A stretch of DNA of 64,000 nt from Anaerospora hongkongensis (lineage in GTDB: Bacteria; Bacillota; Negativicutes; Sporomusales; DSM-15969): the NCBI RefSeq assembly GCF_004339805.1, contig NZ_SLUI01000002.1, positions 1 to 64,000 on the forward strand. Direction: 5' to 3'. Below the pieces are notes generated by a model. That model did no database searches and was not told the DNA's origin. It saw only the letters and a program-made list of their open reading frames with translations. The position numbers were made by a program, and so were the translations under genes. This document shows, in pieces, positions 1-8,015 of this stretch (its first letter is position 1; each line of letters opens with the position of its first letter).

Positions 1-532
1 AGACAATCGACTTATCGTATAAGTCCAAAATTGCACTCAGGTATGCTTTTTGGCCATTGCCATATTTGAATTCAGTCACGTCCGTAACCCATTTTTCATT
101 GGCTGCCTGAGCATTAAATTTTCGATTTAACAGGTTTTCGGCTATATGTTGTGGTGTAGATCGAATATAGCTTTTTCTCTTACGACGAATCACAGCTTTA
201 ATCCCTGCGATCTTCATTAAACGGTAGATCCGTTTATGATTAACCGGATAGCCAATTTGGCGAGTTATATGGATAGTAAGTTGGCGATATCCAAAGATAC
301 CTTCCACTTTTTCATAGAGAAGGAGCATCGTATCTAGAAGTTCCCGGTTCACTTTCTCACGAGGACTCTCTTTACGGATTAGCCACTTGTAATAGCTTGA
401 GCGGGGAACCTGTAATAGTTCACAAAGAAGATTCACACTAAAACCATGTTCGCTTTGCACCGATTGAATGGCGCAATAGAGATGGTCCTGCCTTGTATGA
501 CTTAGATTCACCCCCTTTCGAATTGTTGTAAC
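1..532 (-). CDS. IS3-family transposase OrfB (partial), made by -1 frameshift from orfA
   Basis: This is the DDE integrase-type catalytic subunit, read from the minus strand and cut by the window edge. The visible part has the N-terminal HTH_21-like region (YCAIQ, ELLQVPRSSYYKW, GYRQLTIHI, HKRIYRLMK) and then the start of the retroviral-integrase core, WVTDVTEF, whose Asp is the expected first catalytic acid. It has no convincing start of its own; a GTG at 511 sits too close to a purine run. The slippery heptamer A AAA AAG at 538-532 is in the correct phase of orfA. A -1 shift there reads straight into this frame, so the product is probably the OrfAB fusion transposase. Confidence 0.85.
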
Positions 533-1185
533 TTTTTTAATAAAGCGTTTTCTGCCCGGAGGCGCTCATTTTCATATTCTAGTTTTTTCATCGCCAGCTT
601 TTGACGCTCGGTATCAGTGAGTTCTTCTAATGCTTTTTTACGCCCACGACCATCTGTTAAAGCCTCTTCGCCACCAGACTCATATTTAGCTACCCATTGA
701 TATACTTGTTGATAAGATACCTGATATTTCGTTGCTGTCCCCTGGTAATCGCGGTTATTTGCTAAGCAATAGAGGACAATATCAATCCGTTCTTTCCAAT
801 CGGTAGGTCGACCTCTTGTCATAGTGCTTGTCCCTCCGGTTCCTGTAGATTTAAAGCTACTATGACTATTATACTTTTTAATCCAGTCGCGCAGTTGGCG
901 ACAACTCAATATTTTATACCTTTCTATGATTTCTTTCTGAGACGATTCTCCTGAAAGAAAGTCATGAACTGCGGAGAGCTTCAGTTCGGCCGAGTAGCTT
1001 TGATACTGTGATCTATCTTCCAGGCCTTTGAGCCCATGATGTTTCAAACGATGTATCCATCGTTTAATGGTTGTAATATCAACGTTATATTTATCAGTAA
1101 CAGATCGCTGGCTTGCGTCTCCTTGCTCAAATTCATGGATGATGGCCAGCTTTTCGGCACTGCTATATCGACTCTTTTTAGACAT
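508..1185 (-). CDS. IS3-family OrfA with three helix-turn-helix units
   Basis: This is the DNA-binding subunit of the insertion sequence. The 225 residues hold three successive helix-turn-helix units: about 5-60 (AEKLAIIHEF ... TTIKRWIHRL), 63-108 (AELKLSAVHDF ... RQLRDWIKKY) and 125-185 (WKERIDIVLY ... QQVYQWVAKY). A C-terminal leucine-zipper-like stretch, LEYENERLRAENALLKKL, is typical of OrfA dimerisation. Many IS3 OrfA proteins are shorter and have one or two such units. The frameshift heptamer lies 22 bases before its stop. The gene starts 66 bases inside the element end at 1251. Confidence 0.88.
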   Translation of the reverse strand: MSKKSRYSSAEKLAIIHEFEQGDASQRSVTDKYNVDITTIKRWIHRLKHHGLKGLEDRSQYQSYSAELKLSAVHDFLSGESSQKEIIERYKILSCRQLRDWIKKYNSHSSFKSTGTGGTSTMTRGRPTDWKERIDIVLYCLANNRDYQGTATKYQVSYQQVYQWVAKYESGGEEALTDGRGRKKALEELTDTERQKLAMKKLEYENERLRAENALLKKLQQFERG

Positions 1186-1251
1186 GAAAAATACTCCCTT
1201 TCGGTAACAGGTTTTATTATTTCTCCTGTCTACTTATTGGGGAGCATATCA

Positions 1252-1347
1252 GCCAAGGATGACGGTTATTTCTTTAACCCAATCTTAGGCTAACCGTTTC
1301 CGGTTAGACAACCTGTGGGCTGACGTGTATGAGCACGTCAGTCCTTT
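1252..1347 (-). ncRNA. Remnant of a type I antitoxin-like RNA, cut by the IS
   Basis: Read on the minus strand, this matches the antisense RNAs at 15912 and 16289: same promoter spacing, a first hairpin (GGACTGACGTG ... CACGTCAGCCC), the ACGGTTAGCC block, then AAAGAAATAACCG, which is the left arm of the terminator stem. The copy ends abruptly at the IS boundary at 1252, inside what should be the terminator loop. The matching toxin reading frame would lie on the plus strand beyond the other end of the IS, outside the window. On the plus strand the same hairpin followed by TTTTCTT would end the toxin mRNA. Confidence 0.6.
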
Positions 1348-1353
1348 TCTTAT

Positions 1354-1382
1354 ATTATACCCATAGATTGTAAAATATGCAA
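1354..1382 (-). promoter_or_regulatory. Promoter of the interrupted antisense RNA
   Basis: Minus-strand -35 TTGCAT at 1382-1377, 17-base spacer, and -10 TATAAT at 1359-1354. The same -35/-10 pair recurs at 15877 and 16253, each in front of the same type of RNA. Confidence 0.7.
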
Positions 1383-1440
1383 CCGGTCGAGACAAATCAA
1401 GACCTGCAGTACTAAATATGGATATTGTTTTTGCCGCTCA

Positions 1441-1788
1441 TTACAGATGATAGCGAAAAACAAAAAATGCCGAGAGACAAAAGACGGTCAAACAGGCACC
1501 GGCGATCAGCCACTTGCGCTGCCTGCCCTGGTTATAATAGGCCTTCTGCGCTTTTTTTCCGCATTGGTAACAAAAATTATCTTTGCTGAAAACACCTGTT
1601 CCACAAGAATTGCAATAAACCTGTTTCTGCATGGTCAGCTTAGGCTGCTTTTTTACCGGAGTGCTCGCCTGCTCGTCTAAAGCCGTTGCCGCCGCCTGCT
1701 TTTCATTCAAATAGGCAACATCTTTGCCGCAAAAAGCACAAAAGCTGCCGTCCGCATTGAGTTGCTGTCCGCATTTAGGACAATACAT
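1441..1788 (-). CDS. Double zinc-ribbon membrane protein
   Basis: Unknown function. Two zinc ribbons are visible: CPKCG ... CAFCG at about residues 3-21 and CNSCG ... CYQCG at about 59-78. A single C-terminal membrane segment (WLIAGACLTVFCLSAFFVF) leaves only a few residues outside. The zinc-binding part is therefore probably cytoplasmic, with a tail anchor. It lies 18 bases downstream of a second zinc-ribbon gene of similar design, so the two are probably co-transcribed. Proteins of this type are common in Firmicutes but do not carry a reliable function. The 115-residue frame starts directly at the first ribbon (MYCPKCG), which supports the start. Confidence 0.75.
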   Translation of the reverse strand: MYCPKCGQQLNADGSFCAFCGKDVAYLNEKQAAATALDEQASTPVKKQPKLTMQKQVYCNSCGTGVFSKDNFCYQCGKKAQKAYYNQGRQRKWLIAGACLTVFCLSAFFVFRYHL

Positions 1789-1806
1789 ACTACCCCTCCT
1801 GCCTGT

Positions 1807-2049
1807 TTACTTTGCATTTACCAAAATCATCGTTCCTGTAAATACTGCAATCAACACTACGAATGCTCCGACACCGGCAATAATCTTGGCTTTGGGTGAT
1901 GCAAACAAGCCTCCGGCCGACTCCGCTATTCCCTCATCCGGAACATCGGCTGCAGTGGAACGGGCTGCCTCGGGCTGCTCTTTCCCGCATTCCTGGCAGA
2001 ATTTTGCATCTCCAGGGATTTTAACACCGCAAAAAATACAATAGCGCAT
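1807..2049 (-). CDS. Small zinc-ribbon membrane protein
   Basis: An 80-residue protein of unknown function. One zinc ribbon lies at the N-terminus (CIFCG at 4-8 and CQECG at 18-22), followed by a low-complexity linker and a C-terminal membrane helix (IIAGVGAFVVLIAVFTGTMIL). It begins MRYCIFCG, so the start is fixed by the ribbon; an AGGAGG lies upstream. It sits just upstream of another zinc-ribbon membrane protein and may form a pair with it. Confidence 0.72.
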   Translation of the reverse strand: MRYCIFCGVKIPGDAKFCQECGKEQPEAARSTAADVPDEGIAESAGGLFASPKAKIIAGVGAFVVLIAVFTGTMILVNAK

Positions 2050-2175
2050 AACCTTACAGTACCTCCTTGTACTTACAAAGCTACTTCACGTTCACAGGTA
2101 AAATTCACCAATTATTTAATTCTACTTTATTCGCCAAATTCTGCAATTCCCCTTTTTCGTTTTTCTCAAACAGAG

Positions 2176-2197
2176 AAAAGGGGGACAGTCCCCTTTT
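2176..2197. repeat. Dispersed palindrome, GGGGACAGTCCCC core
   Basis: An inverted repeat AAAAGGGGGACAGTCCCCTTTT in an intergenic region, followed by a degenerate half copy (ACCGTCCCC) at about 2207. The same core occurs at 11602, 52099, 53077 and 56708. Confidence 0.7.
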
Positions 2198-2227
2198 CCG
2201 AGAGAACCGTCCCCTGTTTACAACTGA

Positions 2228-2264
2228 AAAAGGCCTGGACATCTTGCGTCCAGGCCTTTTGAGA
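2228..2264 (-). terminator. Terminator after the cobalamin cluster
   Basis: The stem AAAAGGCCTGGAC / GTCCAGGCCTTTTT lies just after the stop at 2271 and is followed by T residues on the minus strand. It ends the transcription unit of the beta-propeller gene. Confidence 0.8.
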
Positions 2265-2270
2265 GTAAGC

Positions 2271-3641
2271 TTATTTTTCGAAGCTTAGGATTCTTTGGCC
2301 GTTGATCGTTTTCAGACCAGTCTTGGCTTCTTCAGCAGCTTTGCGGGCCTGCTGTGCCAGGATGGAGTGAGCAGCGAAGGACTTAGCTACGCCGGAAGTG
2401 CTCTTGGCGAAGGCTGAAGTTTGATCAGGAGCAAGAATAATCGCCGAGTTCAGGTTGCCACCGGTGTAGCCCAATTGGGTGGGAGTGAAAGTTTTGGTAG
2501 CTACACTGGAGGTGCTGGTAGGCAGGCCGGGATAGATGTCGATTTGGTTGCCTTTAACAAACCAGAACCGGTTGCTGTCAGCGTAGATGCCCCAGAGATA
2601 GCCGGCTGAGTTTACATCGCTAACCTTGGTCCAAAGCGAAGGCGAAGCAAGATTGGCCACGGTGGTGCGGTATACGCCGCCGACCATATTGGCAAAAGAT
2701 GCATCATAGTTGCCCAGGAATACATAGGCATTATTGGCGTCAACGATGGTAATATCGCGGAAATCACCGACCATGGAAGCAGTCTTGGTAACAGGAGTCT
2801 TAGTGAATGTTGCCAAGTCAATGATGTCCAGACGGGTGTCAGCATTAGCACTGCCGGGATTCTGCATACCGCCCAGGCCGCAGACGTAGAGCTTATTGTT
2901 ATAATGATCAAGAGTGAAGGCATTTTTGCCAACGGTTATATAGCCAAGATAAGTCAAAGCACCCGTAGAGGTGTTAATGTCGAACTTCACAACAACACTG
3001 TCGGAATACACCTCATAGCCGCCGCCTGGATTAACGGTAAACAATGCATACAAATTGTTGTCGACAACAGTTAAGCCTTCACCGTGAACCGAAGCACCGG
3101 CAGGTACGACTGATGTAGGAATGCTGGGCCAGGCTGTGGGGAATTGATAGTTATATGGTGCTTGTGTATAGCTGCTATCCATATTCACAACTGCAATCTT
3201 TGCCAAATCATAACCGGTGGCATACAACCATTTCCCTTTGGTGGCTACCGCATGCAGGTTACGTACGTTGCTCCAGGTCTTTTCTGTAAGCGAAGGAGCC
3301 CAGGCTGCAGCAACCGGGTCAAGGATTTTATTCGCTATCAAACTTGACGGATTCGCTACATTATACTGACGCAGCACCAGGCGGCTTTCGTTGCCCTGGA
3401 AGAAATTGAACAGTGCCGGGTCGCCGTTTAAACCGGTAACTTTAGTACTGGACGTAAAGGTAGTAGGAGCAGCGGTCCGGTCGCCGTTGATGGCACCGGC
3501 CAAACCTGCTGAATAGCTGGAATTAACCACCGTGTAGCCGAATAAATTTTCCGTAGCAGCCAACGCTGCTGAGCTGCCAAGCACGCTCAATGTCAGGGCT
3601 GTTACGACAACCCGTTTGAGAAAACCGAATTTCATTTTCAT
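2271..3641 (-). CDS. Exported beta-propeller-like protein of the cobalamin cluster
   Basis: A 456-residue secreted protein. A clear signal peptide (KRVVVTALTLSVLGSSAALA, cleavage near residue 28) is followed by repeated blade-like strands with small aromatic/Gly motifs, such as GKWLYATGYDL, DNNLYALFTV, NNKLYVCGLGG, NNAYVFLGNYD and SNRFWFVKGNQ. This pattern suggests a beta-propeller. No lipobox or membrane anchor is seen. It lies downstream of the TonB-dependent receptor on the same strand with a 143-base gap and no terminator, and ends at a strong terminator, so it is probably in the cobalamin regulon. By position and predicted fold it could act like Bacteroides BtuG, a propeller that captures corrinoids for the receptor, but that is inference; no sequence similarity to BtuG can be claimed from reading alone. 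Confidence 0.7.
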   Translation of the reverse strand: MKMKFGFLKRVVVTALTLSVLGSSAALAATENLFGYTVVNSSYSAGLAGAINGDRTAAPTTFTSSTKVTGLNGDPALFNFFQGNESRLVLRQYNVANPSSLIANKILDPVAAAWAPSLTEKTWSNVRNLHAVATKGKWLYATGYDLAKIAVVNMDSSYTQAPYNYQFPTAWPSIPTSVVPAGASVHGEGLTVVDNNLYALFTVNPGGGYEVYSDSVVVKFDINTSTGALTYLGYITVGKNAFTLDHYNNKLYVCGLGGMQNPGSANADTRLDIIDLATFTKTPVTKTASMVGDFRDITIVDANNAYVFLGNYDASFANMVGGVYRTTVANLASPSLWTKVSDVNSAGYLWGIYADSNRFWFVKGNQIDIYPGLPTSTSSVATKTFTPTQLGYTGGNLNSAIILAPDQTSAFAKSTSGVAKSFAAHSILAQQARKAAEEAKTGLKTINGQRILSFEK

Positions 3642-3784
3642 GATTCATTCCCTCTCTTCTTTTTAATTTTGCTTGCCTGAAAATCCGGATACCAGCATGT
3701 TTTCCGCCATCACGTCCTTCCTGCCAGACTGGCCTTGCCTGCCTGAAGTATGGGGCATCACCTCCTTTGCTGCCGCAGTCGGCC

Positions 3785-6439
3785 TTAATACTTATATTGC
3801 ATGGTCACATAATAAGTACGCCCCTGGGTCGGATTATCGGTATTTAGCGGATAGGTAATTGACGTCGGCGAGCCGGGGGGGAGGGGATCTCCATTGTAGT
3901 CCAAGCCTGTGCTTACAAGCCGCAATTCCGGTCCTTTGTTAAACAGGTCGTTTACGCCCACTGTCATTTGCAGGTCGTTCGTAAATTTGTGTTTTACGCC
4001 TAACCCGACTGTAGTCAGGGCTTTTTGCTGCCACTCAAAGCCGTCACTTACAAACATTTTATCCATATATTTGAGCTCGGTAAAAACAGATGTCTTTTGA
4101 TCAGGGCGATAGGTCAGGCGCATGGAGCCTTCCCATTCGGGGAGATAGGTCACAGGCATGTCATAATAGGTCTCTCCGGTCCCGCCCGGATTATTGTACT
4201 TTCGTTGCGCATTAACATGCGTATACGTTGTGGCCAGGTTCATATCCCACTTATCCCAGCTAAGCTTGGTCTGCAGCTCAGCCCCGTTTACCCGCCCTCT
4301 GGCTGCATTGCTATAAGACCAATAATCTAAACCGAAGCGGTACAGTTGCAGCATATTCTCTGATTTCCGTCCGAAATAGGTCAATTGGATATTACCATCA
4401 GCTCCCAACATACGATCATCCCAGATGGCGCTCACATCCCATTGAGTACCTTCTTCCGGCAAAGGGAAAGCAGAGATTAATCCAGCCAAGAAATCCTTAT
4501 CATATATTGGCCTGGGCATAATACCGGCGCCGTCACCGGCGATTTCATAGAGGTTAAGCAGACGATAGTATGTGCCATAAGTGGAACGCAGGGTCAGTTT
4601 ATCGCTGACTTTTTTCTTCAAGGCCGCTTGCCAGGTAACTTTGCTGTCTTGCTGCTCATCTTCCTGGTTGAACCATATGTGGTTGTTATGCTCTTTTATA
4701 AGTCGCGTACTGCGGCCTAACACTGTTGAGGAATTGTAGCGTACACTGGGCGTAAACCAAAGATCTTCCGCCTTATTTAAGGTAATGGTATCCTGTAATT
4801 GAATGTTAAATAATGTCTGTTCATAATAGTTGCGAAACCGCCGGAGCCAGTCATCCTCACCAGCTATGAAATTTGTTATACCCGAGCCATCGATATCCAT
4901 TTTTTCCTTAGACAAGTTGGCCATGAATTCTAACAGATGGCCGTTGCCGGCCTCATAGCTGCCGTCAATGGCGCCGCCGACTCTGCGGGAATCGTAACTG
5001 CTCCAAATACGGAGCGGATGATTGAAATAGTGGTCATTCTCATGTATTACCGGATCATATCTGTCGTTGCGGTAATCCTTATTCTGGTCCAGATAGTTCA
5101 CCGACCAGCCCCATTCCATTTTACCAACCGTATCCCGGCGGCCTACTAACAGTTCCTTGGCCGTAAGTTCCTGCCGTCGCGGGCCTAAAGAACTAGAATC
5201 ATCTAGATCTACATGGGTATTGTCGCCTGAGTAGCCCAGCCCTGCCCACAACCCCTCGGACAGATGCCGGTCAATCTTTTTCCAGGTAGCTTTTGCTAGC
5301 CAATGATCATCCTGCCATTTGATAATGGCATCGGTATTTTTATAGTCGTTATTTTTCCGCCAGCGGGTGGCATCCTTGGGAATTTTACCTATTTTTTCTC
5401 GCGTCTCTGCAGTCGCATCACGAAACATGATCCTTTCATTATCCAATACTGTCTTTACTTCATCATAATATCTTTGTTCGGTCCAACCATAAGCAAGCAT
5501 CATTTCTTCTTTGCTTGAAAATCTAAATTTATAATAATTATCAAGCGCAGCGTTTAAGTAATGATTGTAATTAGCCGGATTATCGAATGCTGCATCAATG
5601 TCCTCCGCAGTAACAAAATTGGGATTGGCTCCCGTATGACTCGCAATATTGCTGTTGGTGAAATCAATCCACATCGCCAATTCTTCCTGTAATGGCGGCA
5701 TTTCTTTTGCATAGAAAAAATCCGAGGAAAAATTCTTATACCGGAAATCCCCTTCGCTCTGATCCCGGTTGATACCAACCATCAAGCTGCCTGTTCCCAG
5801 TGGTGAATCGACCTGCAAACTGCCGGTGTAGCCGCCCCAGGAGCTTTGTCCCACCGATGCGGATACATTGGACTGGGTTGGCCGTTTCGTGACAATGTTA
5901 ATGACACCGCCGATATAGGTACCACCGAAGCGGGCAGGGATATAGCCCCGGTATACTTCAATCCGCTCAACATTTTTCACTGGAATCGTCGAAATATCGG
6001 CAGCTGCGTCGCCGCCCAGGTTAAACAGCACTCCGTCTACGAATACGCCAACTTGAGCTGCCGTACTGCCCCGGACGCTGACGGTTGTATACTGTCCCTT
6101 GCCGTTCACTTCACGGACATGCACGCCCGGCACATCTTTTAATAAGTCAGGCAGCGTCTTCTGCTCGCCTTTATAATCATCGGGGCGGATAATGGTCACC
6201 GTACCCGGTGACAGCTTGGACTCCCAGTCAGGGCGCTTGGCCTCTACCGTGATAGACTCCAGCGAGTATTCCTGCTCCGCTTTGCCGTCTGCATTCACAG
6301 TTTCCTTCGTTTCCTGTGAATGCTCGCCACCAGCTTCTGCAGCATATACGCTGCTGCTATAATCAGGTGTCCAGGTCAGTGCCAAGGCACAGGCAATACT
6401 TATTGCCAGGGCTTTTCTCTTCAATCTGTGTTGCTTCAC
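3785..6439 (-). CDS. btuB: TonB-dependent outer-membrane receptor, probable corrinoid importer
   Basis: An outer-membrane ligand-gated channel. The start chosen is GTG at 6439, 9 bases after an AGGAG. It gives 884 residues with a normal signal peptide (RKALAISIACALALTW, cleavage near VYA-AE at 33/34); the longer frame from 6520 adds a basic stretch that would spoil it. A TonB-box-like ESITV is followed by the plug (LPDLLKDVPGVHV, RGSTAAQVGVFVDGV, VERIEVYRG, GGVINIVTKRP) and a long 22-strand-type barrel. It ends ...YYVTMQYKY, that is in Tyr rather than the usual Phe. A cobalamin riboswitch directly upstream (6561-6769) supports a corrinoid substrate. The gene symbol rests on that control plus the family; the substrate has not been read from residues. 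Confidence 0.85.
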   Translation of the reverse strand: MKQHRLKRKALAISIACALALTWTPDYSSSVYAAEAGGEHSQETKETVNADGKAEQEYSLESITVEAKRPDWESKLSPGTVTIIRPDDYKGEQKTLPDLLKDVPGVHVREVNGKGQYTTVSVRGSTAAQVGVFVDGVLFNLGGDAAADISTIPVKNVERIEVYRGYIPARFGGTYIGGVINIVTKRPTQSNVSASVGQSSWGGYTGSLQVDSPLGTGSLMVGINRDQSEGDFRYKNFSSDFFYAKEMPPLQEELAMWIDFTNSNIASHTGANPNFVTAEDIDAAFDNPANYNHYLNAALDNYYKFRFSSKEEMMLAYGWTEQRYYDEVKTVLDNERIMFRDATAETREKIGKIPKDATRWRKNNDYKNTDAIIKWQDDHWLAKATWKKIDRHLSEGLWAGLGYSGDNTHVDLDDSSSLGPRRQELTAKELLVGRRDTVGKMEWGWSVNYLDQNKDYRNDRYDPVIHENDHYFNHPLRIWSSYDSRRVGGAIDGSYEAGNGHLLEFMANLSKEKMDIDGSGITNFIAGEDDWLRRFRNYYEQTLFNIQLQDTITLNKAEDLWFTPSVRYNSSTVLGRSTRLIKEHNNHIWFNQEDEQQDSKVTWQAALKKKVSDKLTLRSTYGTYYRLLNLYEIAGDGAGIMPRPIYDKDFLAGLISAFPLPEEGTQWDVSAIWDDRMLGADGNIQLTYFGRKSENMLQLYRFGLDYWSYSNAARGRVNGAELQTKLSWDKWDMNLATTYTHVNAQRKYNNPGGTGETYYDMPVTYLPEWEGSMRLTYRPDQKTSVFTELKYMDKMFVSDGFEWQQKALTTVGLGVKHKFTNDLQMTVGVNDLFNKGPELRLVSTGLDYNGDPLPPGSPTSITYPLNTDNPTQGRTYYVTMQYKY

Positions 6440-6560
6440 TGCCAAATCTCTCCTCTTTCTTCTTAACCAAGTTACTGAACTAACGGCCTTTCTTTCCCTC
6501 CTCATCCTTTCGATTCCCAAATCCTCTCCCTGTCACTCGCAGGTCAAACGAAGATTGTCC

Positions 6561-6769
6561 GTACAGGCAGTTGTCCTGGCTCTGATTCATTGCTTACTCC
6601 AAACCTTCCCAGGCTGTAAGCCCAGTGGCATATCATGGAGCTGCTCCTCATTACAGTGGCGGGACCGCGCCGGTCTTTCACCGGACTTCCCTTTTAAGCC
6701 TCAGTGCCTCGTCAGATCTAATCCAGTGAATCCTGGCGGTCTGTTTTCCGTACTATGGGCGCCTGTACC
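6561..6769 (-). promoter_or_regulatory. Cobalamin riboswitch 1 (proximal, no terminator seen)
   Basis: Read on the minus strand it has the P1 arms GTACAGGC / GCCTGTAC, the GAAGTCCGGTG block, GGTCCCGCCACTG (the B12 box region) and GCCACTGG, CTGGGAAGG and GAGCCAGGA. It is about 50 bases longer than copies 2 and 3 because of an enlarged 5' arm (about 6700-6755). Between the aptamer and the receptor start at 6439 there is no stem plus T-run, so control is probably at translation. The block ACCTGCGAG-GA-GGGAG-GGATT that follows all three aptamers is probably the P13/L13 kissing-loop arm. Confidence 0.92.
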
Positions 6770-6814
6770 GTATGCTGTTTTCCGCTCTATATTAAATATA
6801 ATTGGTTAAATAAA

Positions 6815-6878
6815 AATGGATTTCTCAGCTAGTCAAACCTCCCGGTAGTAGGAAGCCTGACTATCTGAGAAATCCATT
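6815..6878 (-). terminator. Terminator of cobalamin riboswitch 2
   Basis: A long stem, AATGGATTTCTCAG...TAGTC pairing with GACTAGCTGAGAAATCCATT, followed by TTTTATTT on the minus strand. It resembles the stem after riboswitch 3 (9126-9191), which shows duplicated leaders. Confidence 0.85.
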
Positions 6879-7003
6879 TTACATAGCTAGTCTCAATAAA
6901 TACATTGAGACAGTCTATGGAACAGAATGCCCACATAATCCCCTCCCCATCGCTCGCAGGTTACGTACTGTACTAGAGTTAGTACCGTACTACGGTGATT
7001 GTT

Positions 7004-7159
7004 GTATAGGCAGTTCTCCTGGCTCTGATTCATTGCTGCTCCAAACCTTCCCAGGATGAATCCCAGTGGCATATCTTGGAGCTGCTCCTCATTACAGTGG
7101 CGGGACCGCACCGGCCTTTCACCGGACTTCCCTATTAAGCCCATATGGGCACCTATACC
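7004..7159 (-). promoter_or_regulatory. Cobalamin riboswitch 2 (internal, with terminator)
   Basis: The canonical cobalamin aptamer on the minus strand: GGTATAGG...CCTATAC P1 arms, GAAGTCCGGTG, GGTCCCGCCACTG, GCCACTGG, CTGGGAAGG, GAGCCAGGA. It starts only 15 bases after the stop of the upstream gene (7175), so it probably acts as an attenuator inside the transcript, using the terminator at 6815-6878. Aptamer 1 follows before the receptor gene. Confidence 0.93.
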
Positions 7160-7174
7160 AGCAATATGCAGTTG

Positions 7175-8005
7175 TTATTCTATAGTATTAACCTGATAGG
7201 GATTAGTAAGATAATTGCAGGCGGTAACGTGTCTTCCCCTGAAGCGCTGGATCAGTTCACCGGGATTGGCCAGCCAGTTGAATTCCCGGTAATTCCAGCC
7301 CCAGGGTGCCGCAACTTTAACTGCATTGTAGCTGTCAAAATAGCCCCAGCGGGCAAATATCCGTCCTTGACCGATGTTCTGCCGCTGTTCCCATAGCTGT
7401 TCTAACCGGATTAAGCGATACCCGGTGTGCACCTTCAGCTGATCACCTGCCCCCAGCGCATACCTGCTGCTTGCCGGCAAGGGTACTCTGTTTTTCACAC
7501 AGGCACTTATTTCATGAGTTTCCCCTTTTACCTGTAAGAGGGGATGTCCATTTTCCTCCCGGACTTTATTTCCCTCCCAGCTCTGCCAGCGGTAATTGCT
7601 GTACGTCACCAGCATATCCAGCTGACCAGCTCCATCGGCTGTCTTTTTGATGGCTGCCAATATGCCGGTCATGTCATGCTCGTGACCACTGCCGCCGGCA
7701 TATCTCGGATAGTACTGGTAATAGCCGATAAGATAATGGGTTTCACATTCCACTGCCGAATAATACATCGCCTTTTCTAAGGGATAAAAGCGCAAGTTAT
7801 ACCAGTTGTTGTTCAGCCGCCAGTCCAGGTCAAAATTAACGGTGGTGAACACATTCTGCGGCGCAGCCATCCCATCACTTTGGTCTGCCAGGTAGAGGAC
7901 AGGAGCCCATTGTGCGGCAAGCTGCTCTGCAGGTGCTGCAGAAACTGCTGGTACCTTCAAAAACATTACAAACAAAACGGCAATCAGGCAGGTCCACTTC
8001 TTCAT
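7175..8005 (-). CDS. Exported protein with HEHD motif, cobalamin cluster, function unknown
   Basis: A 276-residue exported protein with a signal peptide (CLIAVLFVMFLKVPAVSA, cleavage near 23/24). The mature part starts with a WAPVLYLADQSDG segment and contains GSGHEHDMTGILAAI at about residues 106-118. A GH-HD motif followed by hydrophobic strand residues, with an N-terminal aPvl segment, recalls the NPP1/necrosis-inducing and Vps62-like beta-sandwich families, in which the His/Asp residues bind a divalent metal. This resemblance is a motif impression, not an alignment. It overlaps the secretin operon closely: its AGGAGGAGAGG site lies at the secretin stop. It is probably controlled by riboswitch 3 through that operon. 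Confidence 0.6.
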   Translation of the reverse strand: MKKWTCLIAVLFVMFLKVPAVSAAPAEQLAAQWAPVLYLADQSDGMAAPQNVFTTVNFDLDWRLNNNWYNLRFYPLEKAMYYSAVECETHYLIGYYQYYPRYAGGSGHEHDMTGILAAIKKTADGAGQLDMLVTYSNYRWQSWEGNKVREENGHPLLQVKGETHEISACVKNRVPLPASSRYALGAGDQLKVHTGYRLIRLEQLWEQRQNIGQGRIFARWGYFDSYNAVKVAAPWGWNYREFNWLANPGELIQRFRGRHVTACNYLTNPYQVNTIE

Positions 8006-8015
8006 CCTCTCCTCC

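Larger units (their letters stand above)
1..1251 (-). mobile_element. IS3-family insertion sequence, truncated by the window edge
   Basis: The element contains orfA and the start of orfB in the IS3 layout. Its orfA-proximal end is at 1251: read on the minus strand it begins TGATATGCTCCCC, an end of the kind carried by IS3-family elements. The other end lies outside the window, so no target duplication can be read. The host DNA beyond 1251 is recognisable as part of a toxin-antitoxin-like repeat also found at 15877-16545, so the element has interrupted that locus. Confidence 0.9.

Noticed and set aside
6440..6520. Longer start for the TonB-dependent receptor
   Set aside because: It adds a very basic stretch before the signal peptide; the GTG at 6439 has an AGGAG at the right distance.
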